Assembly (NCBI RefSeq): GCF_958979055.1
Contig: NC_084899.1
Location: 22,511,501 to 22,575,500, forward strand
From: Alnus glutinosa
Taxonomy: Eukaryota; Streptophyta; Magnoliopsida; Fagales; Betulaceae
DNA length: 64,000 nt
Direction of reading: 5' to 3'
Shown: piece by piece, positions 22,267 to 34,300 of the stretch
Layout: every line of letters starts with the position of its first letter
How positions within the stretch are numbered: position 1 is the first letter of the stretch
The notes under the pieces: generated by a model
Seen by the model: only the letters and a program-made list of their open reading frames with translations
Database searches by the model: none
Told to the model about the DNA's origin: nothing
Position numbers and translations under genes: made by a program

Positions 22267-25199
22267 TCAAAGAACTCTTCCATCCATTCCATCCAGAAGA
22301 CCTGACCATATTCCCTTTACAGGAGGTAATTGTGCAATAAAAGCATTCCAAGGGGGGTAACCAACACCACTACCACGGACACGCCCATCCATCCGTAGAG
22401 ATAGATATCTGAAAAAATGAATACAAATAAACAAAATCACTTAACGCAAGTACTGTTATGCTAACTTCCCACAAATATGTTCAAGAGCATCTATCCCTTA
22501 AGAAAAATTTTACAGCAGACTATATTAAATTGACAGACAGTAAACTTATTCAAAATTGTCTATAGATGTACAATGTAACAAGATATTTGATTACAGTCTA
22601 AAAGAAAGAAAAGAAATACATGAAGCGAACTGGAACAAGGTTTGCATATATGCATGTAAAATTCATGAACTTCTTTTGTTCAAGAGTATAATATGTAGAA
22701 ACCTTACACAGGAGACTCTGAGGAGACACCAGCCAGCTTTTTCTGATCATCTAGCCACCTATTGTTTATAAGAACAATAGCATATATGAGAGAGACAGCA
22801 ACAGCCTGAAATGGATTGACACTTCTTTAATGAACATTGTGACTTACTTGGACCACTCAGAAACAAAAGCAGGTGCCAGCTGCCAGAGTCTCTTCCTTTT
22901 GGTTGTAATCTCCTTGTTCTCTTCATTTTCTTCAAACTCAAAACTAGGCAAATTTCCATCTGTAGCAAAGGGTACTACAAGCACTCCTCTCTCCAAAAGG
23001 CTTTCGGTGAAAGGTTCGCTTAGTCTAAAAGACTCCATAATGTAGGATGCAGGGCCAGCACAAATTACAAGACGAGCAATCCCTCTAAAAGAGCTGGCAG
23101 GGATAACCTTCTTTTGGTCTACACGGAGCTTAAGATTTGAAAGGTTTTCCTCCCTTGAAAGCCTAGCCAGTTGTGCATTCTTAGCATTGTTCTCCCTAGA
23201 ATAAAGGAATGCGAAAAGAGAGACTGCTCCAATGTCTATGCCAAGACCTTTCAACATGTCAAGGATTCCAGCTGCTTTTGTGGGGTTCGTTAGAGCAGCA
23301 ATCAATTGTGTGGTTGCTATTAATCCTCCCAGAGTACCACTTGCTATGAAAGCAAGATAAAAGAACATCCGAACAGTCCGAAAGGGAGTAAGAACTTCGC
23401 TCCGTATCTTGGCTGTAGAACTGAGAACAAATAAAATTGTGATTACAAGGAACCCTCACATGTAAAACAGAACTTGGTAGCAGAGGCATTGGATAAAAAT
23501 AAACCAAGTTAGAGAAGAAATTGAAAATGCAACCAGCCTTATTTTCTAAGATTTATTTGTACTTGTACTTTAAAATAAGTTCTAAGTGCAAACACAATAA
23601 AGTGAATTGCTACTCAAATTTGCAAGTAAATTCATATTATATATTGCTTCCTTCGTCTCATATTGTTGGTTCTCTATTCTAATTGAAATGTCCCAAAATA
23701 TTGTCTATTTTGATAAATGAATAGACACAATTTTTTAAAAATACTTATCCTTGAAAGTAAACACCCTTTTTTCATTTGCTTTATTTGAGTTTAAATTAAG
23801 GAGTGTAGTTTTGGAAACTTAGATCTATTTATTCGAAAGACAATATGTTAAATGATGTCTCCAAAGTTGGATTTTTAAAAGAGATCCAAGAATATGGATC
23901 AGAGGAATTATAAAAGCAGCATGTCCAAGTGAGTGAAATAAGTTGGATTTTCTTCATTCCCTTCTCTTTCCCTAGTTTTATCAGAACTGCAACACTTCAA
24001 GTTATCTCATGTCAGTCCTCAGTAATTACCAAAGAGGAGTCTCAGATACCTCATTCAGCCACACAATATAAGCATGTTCATTTCTAGATTTCCTTTTCTT
24101 ATTACTCATCCCTCTCATTATCCTCAAATAAACTATTCCAATTCTTTGGACACTCCCTTGACGTCCTAGAATCACACACTACAAACCATTATCTTGCAAA
24201 ACCATACAACAGTTTTAAAACTATTCGATGCGTCAATCCCAAAATTACACCAAAAGGATCCATGTTCATGAGATGTCACAAAGCACCTGAATGTGAACCT
24301 AATTAACTGGGATTAACACTTAGTTGAGTTGAGAATCACAAAAAACAAAATCACCACTTTTCCAGTCCAGCTCAATTTTTCTTAGAATATTAATTAAATG
24401 ATTAAATCAATCATTTTCTACGAGCTTAACCTTTTGAGATAAGTAGTAGTTTAACAGAGCCAAAGGTCCTAAGTTCAACTTTGTCTCCTAAAATTCACTT
24501 CCCATTTTAGTTAAATATTCCATGTGTTGGGGCTCACTTATTAAAAAAGAGTTTGAACCCACACGTGAGAGAGAGAGTGATAGAATATATATTAATTAAA
24601 TGATTAAATCAATCATTTTCTATCGACTTAAGCTTTTGGGTTAAGTGGTTGTTTAACAATTTTCATACACAAAATCCCCTTCTTGTTGATCAAAATGAGC
24701 ATTATATTTCTTTGTTGGCTGAATATTGAATATTACTTAGCAAAAAGCTAAGATATCTCTCCCCATTACAGGATAAAAGTAACCCAAGTAACCCCCCCCT
24801 CAATCATCTTTCATATACATGGGTTTGTTTGGATGTCCCATACTCAGACACTACAGTAAAACAATGAACATGCCAAGAAATCATAAATTTTAAAACAACA
24901 TCAACAGTGCTATGACACCCACAATTTAAATTCAGAAAAAATAGTAATATGAGAGAGAGAGAGCACCTGATTTCAGGGGATGGGGATGGCTTATTAGCAG
25001 CGGAGCAGATGATAGTGGAAGAACTTCGCTTTGGGCTGCGTGGACAGCGGCATGCTACAGTGTCAGAAGGGACCAACCCAGTGTTTCTATGAACAATAAA
25101 TTGGCGACAGAGAAATTTGAAGTTGTTATTGCTGCTGACTTTGTGATGAAGAGGTTTCGGTGGTCGGAGAATGCACGGAACGTTTGCCACAGAAGCCAT
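22267..25199 (-). CDS. DUF3493 / LPA1-like chloroplast membrane protein
   Basis: Exons on the minus strand: 25199-24967, 23420-22848, 22758-22708, 22408-22267; phases fit and total 999 nt (332 aa). Residues 1 to about 70 are a Ser/Arg/Pro-rich transit peptide. The core begins TAKIRSEVLTPFRTVRMFFY and includes a hydrophobic segment (LAFIASGTLGGLIATTQLIAA) and a second one (GIDIGAVSLFAFL). Then come LARLSREENLSNLKLRVDQKK, GIARLVICAGP and LLERGVLVVPFATDG; the end reads YLSLRMDGRVRG, GVGYPPWNAF and LPPVKGIWSGLLDGMDGRV. This matches the DUF3493 region of plant LOW PSII ACCUMULATION 1 proteins, which help photosystem II assembly. The TPR part of true LPA1 is absent, so it is a shorter relative; its exact function is inferred. 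Exon 3 is only 51 nt. Intron 1 (1546 bp) holds two copies of a dispersed repeat. Confidence 0.88.
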
Positions 25200-26317
25200 G
25201 GCTGAGTGCTAACTAGCTGGTGTAGTTAATTTCCCGGTTGTTCACTCACAGTTCTTTTGCTAACTGTTTTTGGATGGATGACCAGAATATTGCCACGCAG
25301 ACGCTTGACCGTTGCCACCACCCTTCCACCTGTAGCCCAAGTTACACTTTGTTGATTTTTGGGGTGGTGAAATTTTAGGGTTCAAGAAACTTTTGGGATG
25401 GAAAATAATTTCTGAGGAGAAATTAATTCTATCACCTAATTATTACTTGTGGGGTGTTTGGAATATTATTATAATATTAATTAAATTATTTAGATTTATT
25501 ATTTTTATTTTATAAGATAATCAGTTATTTAACACAGTATTAAGTTCAAACCTTGTCTATGTAATTTATCTTAGACCTCACTTTTTAAGGAAGAGTTTGA
25601 ACTCACACGTGAAGAGAAGTATTAAAATTTTAATTAAATAATTAAATTCATCATTTCTATTCGCATAAGTTTTTAGAATAATTGGAGATTTAACATTATT
25701 AAAAAACAAGAAAAAATAAAAATTAGAGATTTAACACATATCTCTCTACTTAATAAAAAGAATCGCGTTAATACCTTAATTTTGTTTGGTTTAACTTGTA
25801 GAGTCTCACCAAACGCGTCTACTAAGACAATAAGTTGTGTTTATGTAATTTATACGAGAGATTGTTTTCCTTGTTTTGCTCCCTCTACTGATTTTCATAT
25901 TTGTTACTCAGAGAGATTGTTTTCCTTGTACTACAACTTTTATTATAAGTCGTTGACAAAATTGACGTGGTAGTTACCACAAGCCGACATGATAAGTGTC
26001 ACGACAGTTTCTAGCTAATATAATAAATTTCACGTAGATACTCCGTTAGTTTATAAGAAAAATTGTAGTAAAAACTGTAGTCATTCAAACATTTTCCATT
26101 GTTTTGTTGGTGTACTCTTTGGGCATATATTCTTCTCCTTTTCGCACTTGCATTTGTTAAAGAAATCTATAGTCAAACATAGCAAAAGCCTTCAATAAAA
26201 TAACTTATCTCCTAATCCTTTGGATTCAAAGCTTACAAAGACCAAGAAAACCAATCCATTTGTTCAAGTATATGAACTTATTTCCAGGCTAGAAAGAAGA
26301 TCACACAGCCAACAAGA
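25200..26317. other. Intergenic region between LPA1-like and GST genes (divergent promoters)
   Basis: The two genes face away from each other, so this 1.1 kb must contain both promoters. It holds a dispersed repeat (25455-25640) and a MITE at about 25933-26078 (left 'ctacaacttttattataagtc', right 'gtagtaaaaactgtag'), related to the one at 30323-30604. No gene seen. Confidence 0.55.
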
Positions 26318-27587
<1,270 letters not shown>

Positions 27588-27642
27588 ATCTTAGCTTTGG
27601 AATTTTCCATGTAGGCCTTGTTCTTTATTTCCATTGTTGGGA

Positions 27643-27849
27643 TTTTTTTGTTTTTTTGTTTTTTTTTTTTTTTTACGAGGAGCCCTTTCAAGGTAGGGTT
27701 CCTTTGGGACCCATCATTGTCAGATAAACTCTGAATACATGACCTCGCTTGCAAAAACCATGTGTCTGGTAATTAAAGAGACTCAAATAACCGATCTCGT
27801 GGTATTACACTCCAAACGAGCGACCATTCGAGCTAACCCTGGTGGGCTT
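27643..27849 (-). mobile_element. tRNA-related SINE just behind GST copy 1
   Basis: Minus orientation: begins with GGGTTAGCTCGAATGGTCG, where TTAGCTCGAATGG resembles a tRNA A box, and ends in an A-rich tail (T-rich plus strand 27643-27674). Flanks read ATTGTTGGGA (27633) and ATTGTTGGAA (27850), a good target duplication. The B box is weak. Confidence 0.7.
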
Positions 27850-28000
27850 ATTGTTGGAAATTTACAATATGATTATGAGTTCTCCTGTATAAGTGCTAAG
27901 AAATGATTTTTAAAGGAGTATATCAATTATTGTTATCAACTGTAGCCTTAGTTCCTCTTCACTGCTTGGTTATTGACTTTATTATTTCTTGTCATTTATT

Positions 28001-28306
28001 GGCATACGTGATAAGTATCATCTGGACTGCCACGTGACAGTCCACATCTTGGCGGCTAACATAATATTGGTAAGTACCACGTGAACTGTTATGTCGGTGT
28101 GTAATGGATTTGTAGCAGAAACTGTAATACTCATGGTAACACTAATTTTCTGGTATACGTGATAAGTGTCATATGAATTACCACGTGACAGTCCACATCT
28201 TAGCGGCTAACATAGTATTGGTAAGTACCACGTGAATTGTTATGTGAGTGTGCAATAGATTTGTAGCAAAAGCTGTAGTACTCATAGTAACACTCATTTT
28301 TCATAA
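28001..28306. repeat. 151-bp tandem duplication between the GST genes
   Basis: 'ggcatacgtgataagt' at 28001 and 'ggtatacgtgataagt' at 28152 start two diverged copies, each ending with 'gtagcaaaagctgtagtactcat'-like sequence. The ends resemble the GTACTACAG MITE family, so this is probably a half element duplicated. Confidence 0.8.
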
Positions 28307-28505
28307 TGTTCATTGTTGGAAGTTGCAATGAAGACAAGTCATAATGAGTGAATCGAGAAATTGATATCTTATACATTTGATCATTTTGTGGGGCGTACAC
28401 TTTTTGCCAAGTGTAATGATATTTGTACAACTTGTGCACAACAATCTATATCGTTAATGACTAAAAATAAATGCTAAAATATCATTACACATAAGGATTG
28501 TTGTA

Positions 28506-28642
28506 TACAAGTTGTATACCTAACACCCCTTTCTTGCCAATTATGTCATATTCATTTCAATATATATATATAGTACAAGTTGTATACCTAACACTCCTTT
28601 CTTGCCAATTTTGTCATATTCATCTCAATATATATATATATA
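28506..28642. repeat. 68-bp tandem duplication
   Basis: CAAGTTGTATACCTAACAC recurs 68 bp later with few changes, each copy followed by a short TA run. It lies in the promoter region of GST copy 2. Confidence 0.85.
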
Positions 28643-28863
28643 TATTATTTTATTTTCCTTAAAAAAACTATTAGTTAAACATCGGAAATTTCAAGAGTCG
28701 AGTGGATAACGCCACTTGACCCACCAGTCAAACCATTAAACCACCTAAAATTATCTACTCAGACTTGAACACTAGTCCAACTATATGCTTGCAGCTCCAG
28801 TATGGAATCTATATATATATATGTATATTCATTGGTGTAGGAAGTAGAAAGAAAATAACAAGA

Positions 28864-29948
28864 ATGGAAGAAGTAAAGGTACTAGGAGCTTGGCCTAGTC
28901 CATACGTTTACAGAGTTATATGGGCTCTGAAACTGAAGGGTATCAGATATGAGTATGTAGAAGAAGATGTATTGTTTAACAAGAGTGAAATGCTTTTGAA
29001 GTACAACCCAGTGCATAAGAAGGTTCCAGTGCTCGTTCATGGTGGAAGACCCATAGCAGAATCCATCGTCATTCTTGAGTACATTGAAGAGACGTGGCCG
29101 GAGAACCCTTTGCTTCCAGATGATCCTCATCAGAGGGCCGTGGCTCGGTTTTGGACAAAGTTTGGAGAGGACAAGGTAGCTATAACTCTAAATTTTTCTT
29201 CCTTACAGCTCTTAAATTCGTGACCATTTATTTAAAATGAAAGGTCTTCTTTTTCCAATCAATTTTTGAGGTGGTCCAGCCACCCTTGAAGGCTTACCGG
29301 GATGGCAATATCACCCTCTTAAGACTTGAGGGGGCAGCCGACCATGCCTTCAAAGCTTATGAGAGGTGGTTGGCTACCTCCAAAGGCTTTTGGGGTGATT
29401 CGACCACTCTCTTGAGAGTTTTGAGGGTAGTCCAACCACCTCCAAAAGCCTTGAGAGGGGGTGTTCCGACCACCTTCAAGGCTTATGGGGGGTAGCATAC
29501 CACTCCCTTAACCCAAAAGCCATAAGGGAAACTTTGAATGGAATAGATTTTTTCTAGACTCAGATCATAAGAAGATTGAGATGTTACCACCTCTAACCAG
29601 CTGGGAAACTTTTTTGCGTTCTGGAGAACTACCGGAGAAGAACAAGTGAAAGCAACAAAAGAAGCGCAAGAACTTGTGAGAATCCTGGAAGAGCATGGTC
29701 TTGGGGAGAAGAAGTATTTCGGTGGCAATGAGATAGGACTGGCCGACCTAACTTTTGGGTGGATGGCTTGCTGGCTAGAAGTCCTGGAAGAAGCAGCTGG
29801 GGTCAAAGTGGTGGAAGCTGATAGCTTCCCTCGCTTACATGCATGGATCAAAAACTTCATAGAAATTCCAGCAATCAAAGAGAACCTTCCTGATCGCAAT
29901 GCATTGTTGGCCTACTTCAAGCAGCGAAGGGAATCGATCCTATCTTAA
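28864..29948 (+). CDS. GSTU: Tau-class glutathione S-transferase, copy 2
   Basis: Exon 1 28864-29175 (104 codons) and exon 2 29601-29948 give 219 aa. Same family features as its neighbour: [15 protein letters not shown] with the tau-type serine, [24 protein letters not shown], then after the intron [27 protein letters not shown] and FPRLHAW. Exon 1 products of the two genes agree at roughly three quarters of positions by eye, and both have the intron at the same place, so they are a tandem duplicate pair about 1.3 kb apart. Splicing here is clean (CCAG|CTGGGAAAC, phase 0). An in-frame ATG lies 99 bp upstream, but the chosen one (AAGAATGGAAG) aligns with copy 1. Intron 29176-29600 holds a GC-richer internal repeat. 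Confidence 0.95.
29265..29515. repeat. Degenerate 'ggtggtc...ccaaaggctt' repeat in GST intron
   Basis: Several imperfect 40-60 bp units with words such as GGTGGTCCAGCCACC, CTTGAAGGCTTA and CCAACCACCTCCAAAAGCC, alternately oriented. Much more GC-rich than the rest of the intron. Probably an inserted fold-back fragment. Confidence 0.6.
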
Positions 29949-30322
29949 ACACTAGCACTAGCATCATCGTCGTTTGCAATTCGGATAGAGATCTCTAACA
30001 ATTTTGTTGTCTGAATTGTAGCAATTCGGACAGCAAATTGCTAGAGATCTGAATGCTTACAATTTAATGGCATGCATGCTCATTGCTCTCAGTCTCTTGA
30101 TGTGATTTTCAAGAACTAATAATATAAAAAAATAAAACAAATACGTGCATCTATAGACTTGCAAATATCAGTGTTAATGGAAGAATATTTTGCATTTTTT
30201 TAGTGTGTCAACAATTATGGTGTATTGTTCATCCTATTCACTCAAATTGGCAAGTTTTGAGGCCATTTTCCAGCTAAAACGGACATGATAAATAACTAAA
30301 TAACTTTAAGACTGCTGCTAGA

Positions 30323-30604
30323 GGTACTACAGCTTTTATTACAAGTCCCTTACAAATTTGACATGACAATCATAATTTTTTTTTGATAAGTAAAGTATAT
30401 TCAAAAAGCACAAAGGAGCGCAACCCATGGTACACATGACGTATACATGAAGCCCCTAATTCAAAGAAAAAAGAGAGATATGACAATCATAAATAGTGAA
30501 ATGATTAGGTATTTTCACTCTTCGCATGGAGATAAGAGCTTAATCACACCAGTTATACTACCACGTCAAGTTTGTAAGGAAATTGAAGTAAAAACTGTAG
30601 TACC
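30323..30604. mobile_element. GTACTACAG-type MITE, split by a LINE tail
   Basis: Left GGTACTACAGCTTTTATTAC... and right ...GTAAAAACTGTAGTACC are inverted termini of about 43 bp. A LINE 3' fragment interrupts it at 30376-30479. Relatives: 25933-26078, the repeats at 28001-28306, about 52210-52345 and about 59270-59490. Confidence 0.8.
30376..30479 (-). mobile_element. Extremely short LINE 3' tail with perfect 13-bp TSD
   Basis: About 104 bp, minus orientation, ending TTTACTTATCAAAAAAAAA. ATGACAATCATAA stands on both sides (30363-30375 and 30480-30492) without mismatch, proving target-primed insertion. Confidence 0.92.
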
Positions 30605-31304
30605 AGAAGCATTTTCCTAACTTTAAAGTTCACAGTTTCTCCTTGTCCCTACATAGAAAATAGAATTTACTTTTAGTCGATTCTAATACAGGTTAGCATG
30701 ATAACATCTCCATAGCAAAATTGATCTAGCTGTCAGTGTAGCATTGCTTAAAAATTCAACATCAACCTTATCACTTCGAAGACAGTAAACCACCTTAGTG
30801 TTTAATATAAACAAGGTTTTTGGGTCACTCTCTTTATACCCAGATTAAATTTACATACATCTTCAATTAGATAATAAGGGAATTCATAAGAAGCTCAGTA
30901 ATTATATGACCCTAAGTTACTTCTCACTTCCAGAAACAAAAATTCTGTAATCTCTAAACAGTTATTTCCTCATTAAATTTCCAAGGAAACAAAAGGAGAA
31001 ATCATATTAATTTCTAAAAACATCGCACACGTAACCAAAAAATCAGCAAGGATCATCAAGGTTTAAGAAAAAAAGAAAGCTTACATTTAATAAGTTTAAG
31101 GTTTTGACCACACCCAAACTTCAGCGTTTTTGACCCACAAAACTTCCATCAACTGCCAAAGCATTAGGGTTTACTGTAAATATATCAGCAAAGAAGATTC
31201 AGTCTAGAATTTATGATATGGTAGAGGAAGAAATGTGACATGTTTTCTTGTGAAGTCCAAGGTCTGCATGGGGATCAAATTCTTCAAGACAACATTTCCA
31301 AGGC

Positions 31305-34300
31305 CTAGCTCTCGGTAGTTTTGGCATTAGCTTCTGACAGCAAAGGTTCAAGTTCTCCTTTCCGGTATAGCTTCACTGTATCTGCATCAGAATAAGAAGC
31401 AACACTAGATATAAAAAATGTTTCACTTCATTTGTCTTTTCTTCTTTTGGGTGTCTAACCGCAAATCCAAAGACTTTCAAACTATTGGCAACAGGAAAGA
31501 GATTCAAGTCATCTATGGATTCGAGGGTGATACCTCCACAGTTACAGGTCAAGAGTTTGGGAATCGCTAGCAGCTTCTATGTATGAGAATAAAGTCAAGA
31601 AAATATTGGAAGTTTTAAATTTGGAAGACACTGTAAGGATGATGAAATTTATGGAAGATGTAAGAAGAATTTGAGGAAGAAAATAGAAAAAGCCGAGGGG
31701 AGAAAAAGTGTGGTAGGCATTGAACAAACCATCTCATGAATTACAAATGGTTGTCATAGATTTGGATTACACAATTTGTGGCCACACCATAAGACTGCAA
31801 GGCAGAGTACACAAGAGCGCACTCCATGACTCGTGGCCACACCATTCAGCTGCATGGCTCCACCTTCCCACAGCATGCTGGTTAGAGAGGTTGTGCCCCT
31901 CCAGAGAGAGATGTGTCTCTGCTGAGTGACATGACTCCTCATTGGACCAATATGTCCTTATGCTTGGTTGCAATTGGTACCTCTCGGTACATTAAAAACA
32001 CAACCAATCAGTTTCCCTCCATTCAATCAATTCACACAATCTCACAAAGTTCTCTCTAACATATCTTTCTAAGCATCTTGCTGTGTGATGCCCAGTCTAA
32101 TGAAAATCACACAGCCAATCTCTCCCAGATATCAGGAACAACCAGTAAGAACATCATACCTGTACATCCGCCAATATGTTTGCCCCCTGGTCAAGGAGAG
32201 GAATCAGAATTCGAGAATCTATTCGCAAAAAATATCCAAATGGATCAAACAGCAAAAATAAATCCAAAAATATATCACAACAGAAATTTCAGCAAAAGAA
32301 AAACTGTCCAACTGATACATTCACATTGTTAAAAGATAGTTTCTAGCAGAATCTTTCAATTGCCAATTATCATGATATTGGAGCTATATCTTTATAACAC
32401 TTTATAGACAGGATGTGAAATAATGGAGTAACGCTCATTGCATTATTCATTTATGAATAAAGACATTACGATGAAAATCATAGCTCATCTTGCTCCATAC
32501 TGAAATTAAAAAAAAAAAACAGTATAATAATTGATGATTAAAGACAGCAGAATATCAATGGCCTTGTATTAAAAATGATAAACAGGTTTCTAAAATGACC
32601 TTCTAAATCAGATAATCTTATACAGTGTCGATTAGATTAAGATTGCCTTTGATTTTTTCCAAATATTTACTTCATTTGGCACTCCACTTTAGATCATCTT
32701 TGTAGGGTTAAGTACAATTCACTTTCAAATTTCCTGAATTTTGTATAGTTCTGACGACTAAATCCCTCATTCTGTCAAATTAGGGAACTGATTCATCTCT
32801 ACCAAGCAGACTAATAGCTACTAAGTTCGTTTTGCATTAATTTATTCGACTAACTCTAAAACAGTTACTTAAGACAGCCGTGAATTCAGCAATACCAAGC
32901 TGCCCTACGTCAGTTGATATATTTTTTTTTTTTGGAGGTGAGCGCATATTACTTTATGCAGAATCAATGTTTTTTACTACATTTATTATCTAAATTCGTG
33001 TTCAGAAGAGGCTACTTGGGTATCAATAAGGACTTTCAGATCCTTTTCCAACAGCACAATCTAAAACCTTGCTGTCCAGTGTGGTTTCTCTCTCACAAAC
33101 AGTTGCAACAAATTAGTACACATCGAAATTTGTTCCAGTAAATTATGAAGAATATACAAATGGACCTGATGCATTAGTAGCAGAATATACGCAAATGTTG
33201 CTTTTACCAATTTTCAAGTCTGGGGAATCCCTCTCCCTCTTGTGCAAATTACTACATGTCAATAGAAATCTGTACTTTATCCATTTGAAAAATATGGATG
33301 ATAAAAAAATAACCATGTTGGTTTGGTGAAGAAAAACCAGAAGAATAAAAATCGAAACAGAAAGGACTACATCCCTTGGATTTTTCATGTGGGCTAGCTG
33401 AGTTGCCCCTGTGTACTTAGGGGCGCCTTACGCTTTTTTAATGAAATTTTCTTACTTATCAAAAAAAAAAAGTTAATGTTAAGCATTCCAAAAGTACAAC
33501 TTACCAATGAAAACATTTGGTACAGTATGTTGTCCAGTAAGCCTCTCTAGAACCTTCTGAACTTGTGGCCCTTGGGGACCTGGAGGGGGTAAAAAAAAGA
33601 AGATTGGATGTCCACAAGAAGATAATAGAACTGAAAGACAAGCACTACATAGAAGAAGCGGACTAGCAAGCTCCACTTTCATAGTAATTCCCATAAGTGG
33701 CAAATAATGATAGAAGCAGAAAAACTCTTTTATTAATCTAAGGAAATGAATTAGAATAACTCAAACATAGCTGTCTTGTATTCCCAAGAGCTGAATTTGA
33801 TATATCCCATAAGAAGCAACATCGTTAATTGATCAGTCAGTGATGAGTCATGAAAAAACCAAAAACCAGGATCTAAGCATCAACAAAAGTAGATGGTTGC
33901 CAAATTTCATGCAGGACACTGCCATCAATGACATGTAAGCCCATTTATTTCAGAGAAAATTATGATAAGAAAGAATATCCCAATGACCTTGAACAAGGCG
34001 TACTTGACTTAGGTTTTTGGTGCTCTATTGATTAAAATATGAGTCACAGGAAACCGTTTCCCAGATTTACTCTTTAGTATAACTATAATCTTACTGATCT
34101 TCCTCACACAAAATATAGGCTACAGCTTCTTAAAGTCATTGAACTCGTCATGGTTGAAACTCTTAATAAGGAAGTTCCAGCAGTAGAGACAACTTTAAGA
34201 ATGAGGCTTGTAAAATGCCTGGAACACATTCATGCTTAGACATGTCTTGAAGTATTACATCCAATGAGAAAGCAGGAATTGTACTTGTTAATGTAAAAAG

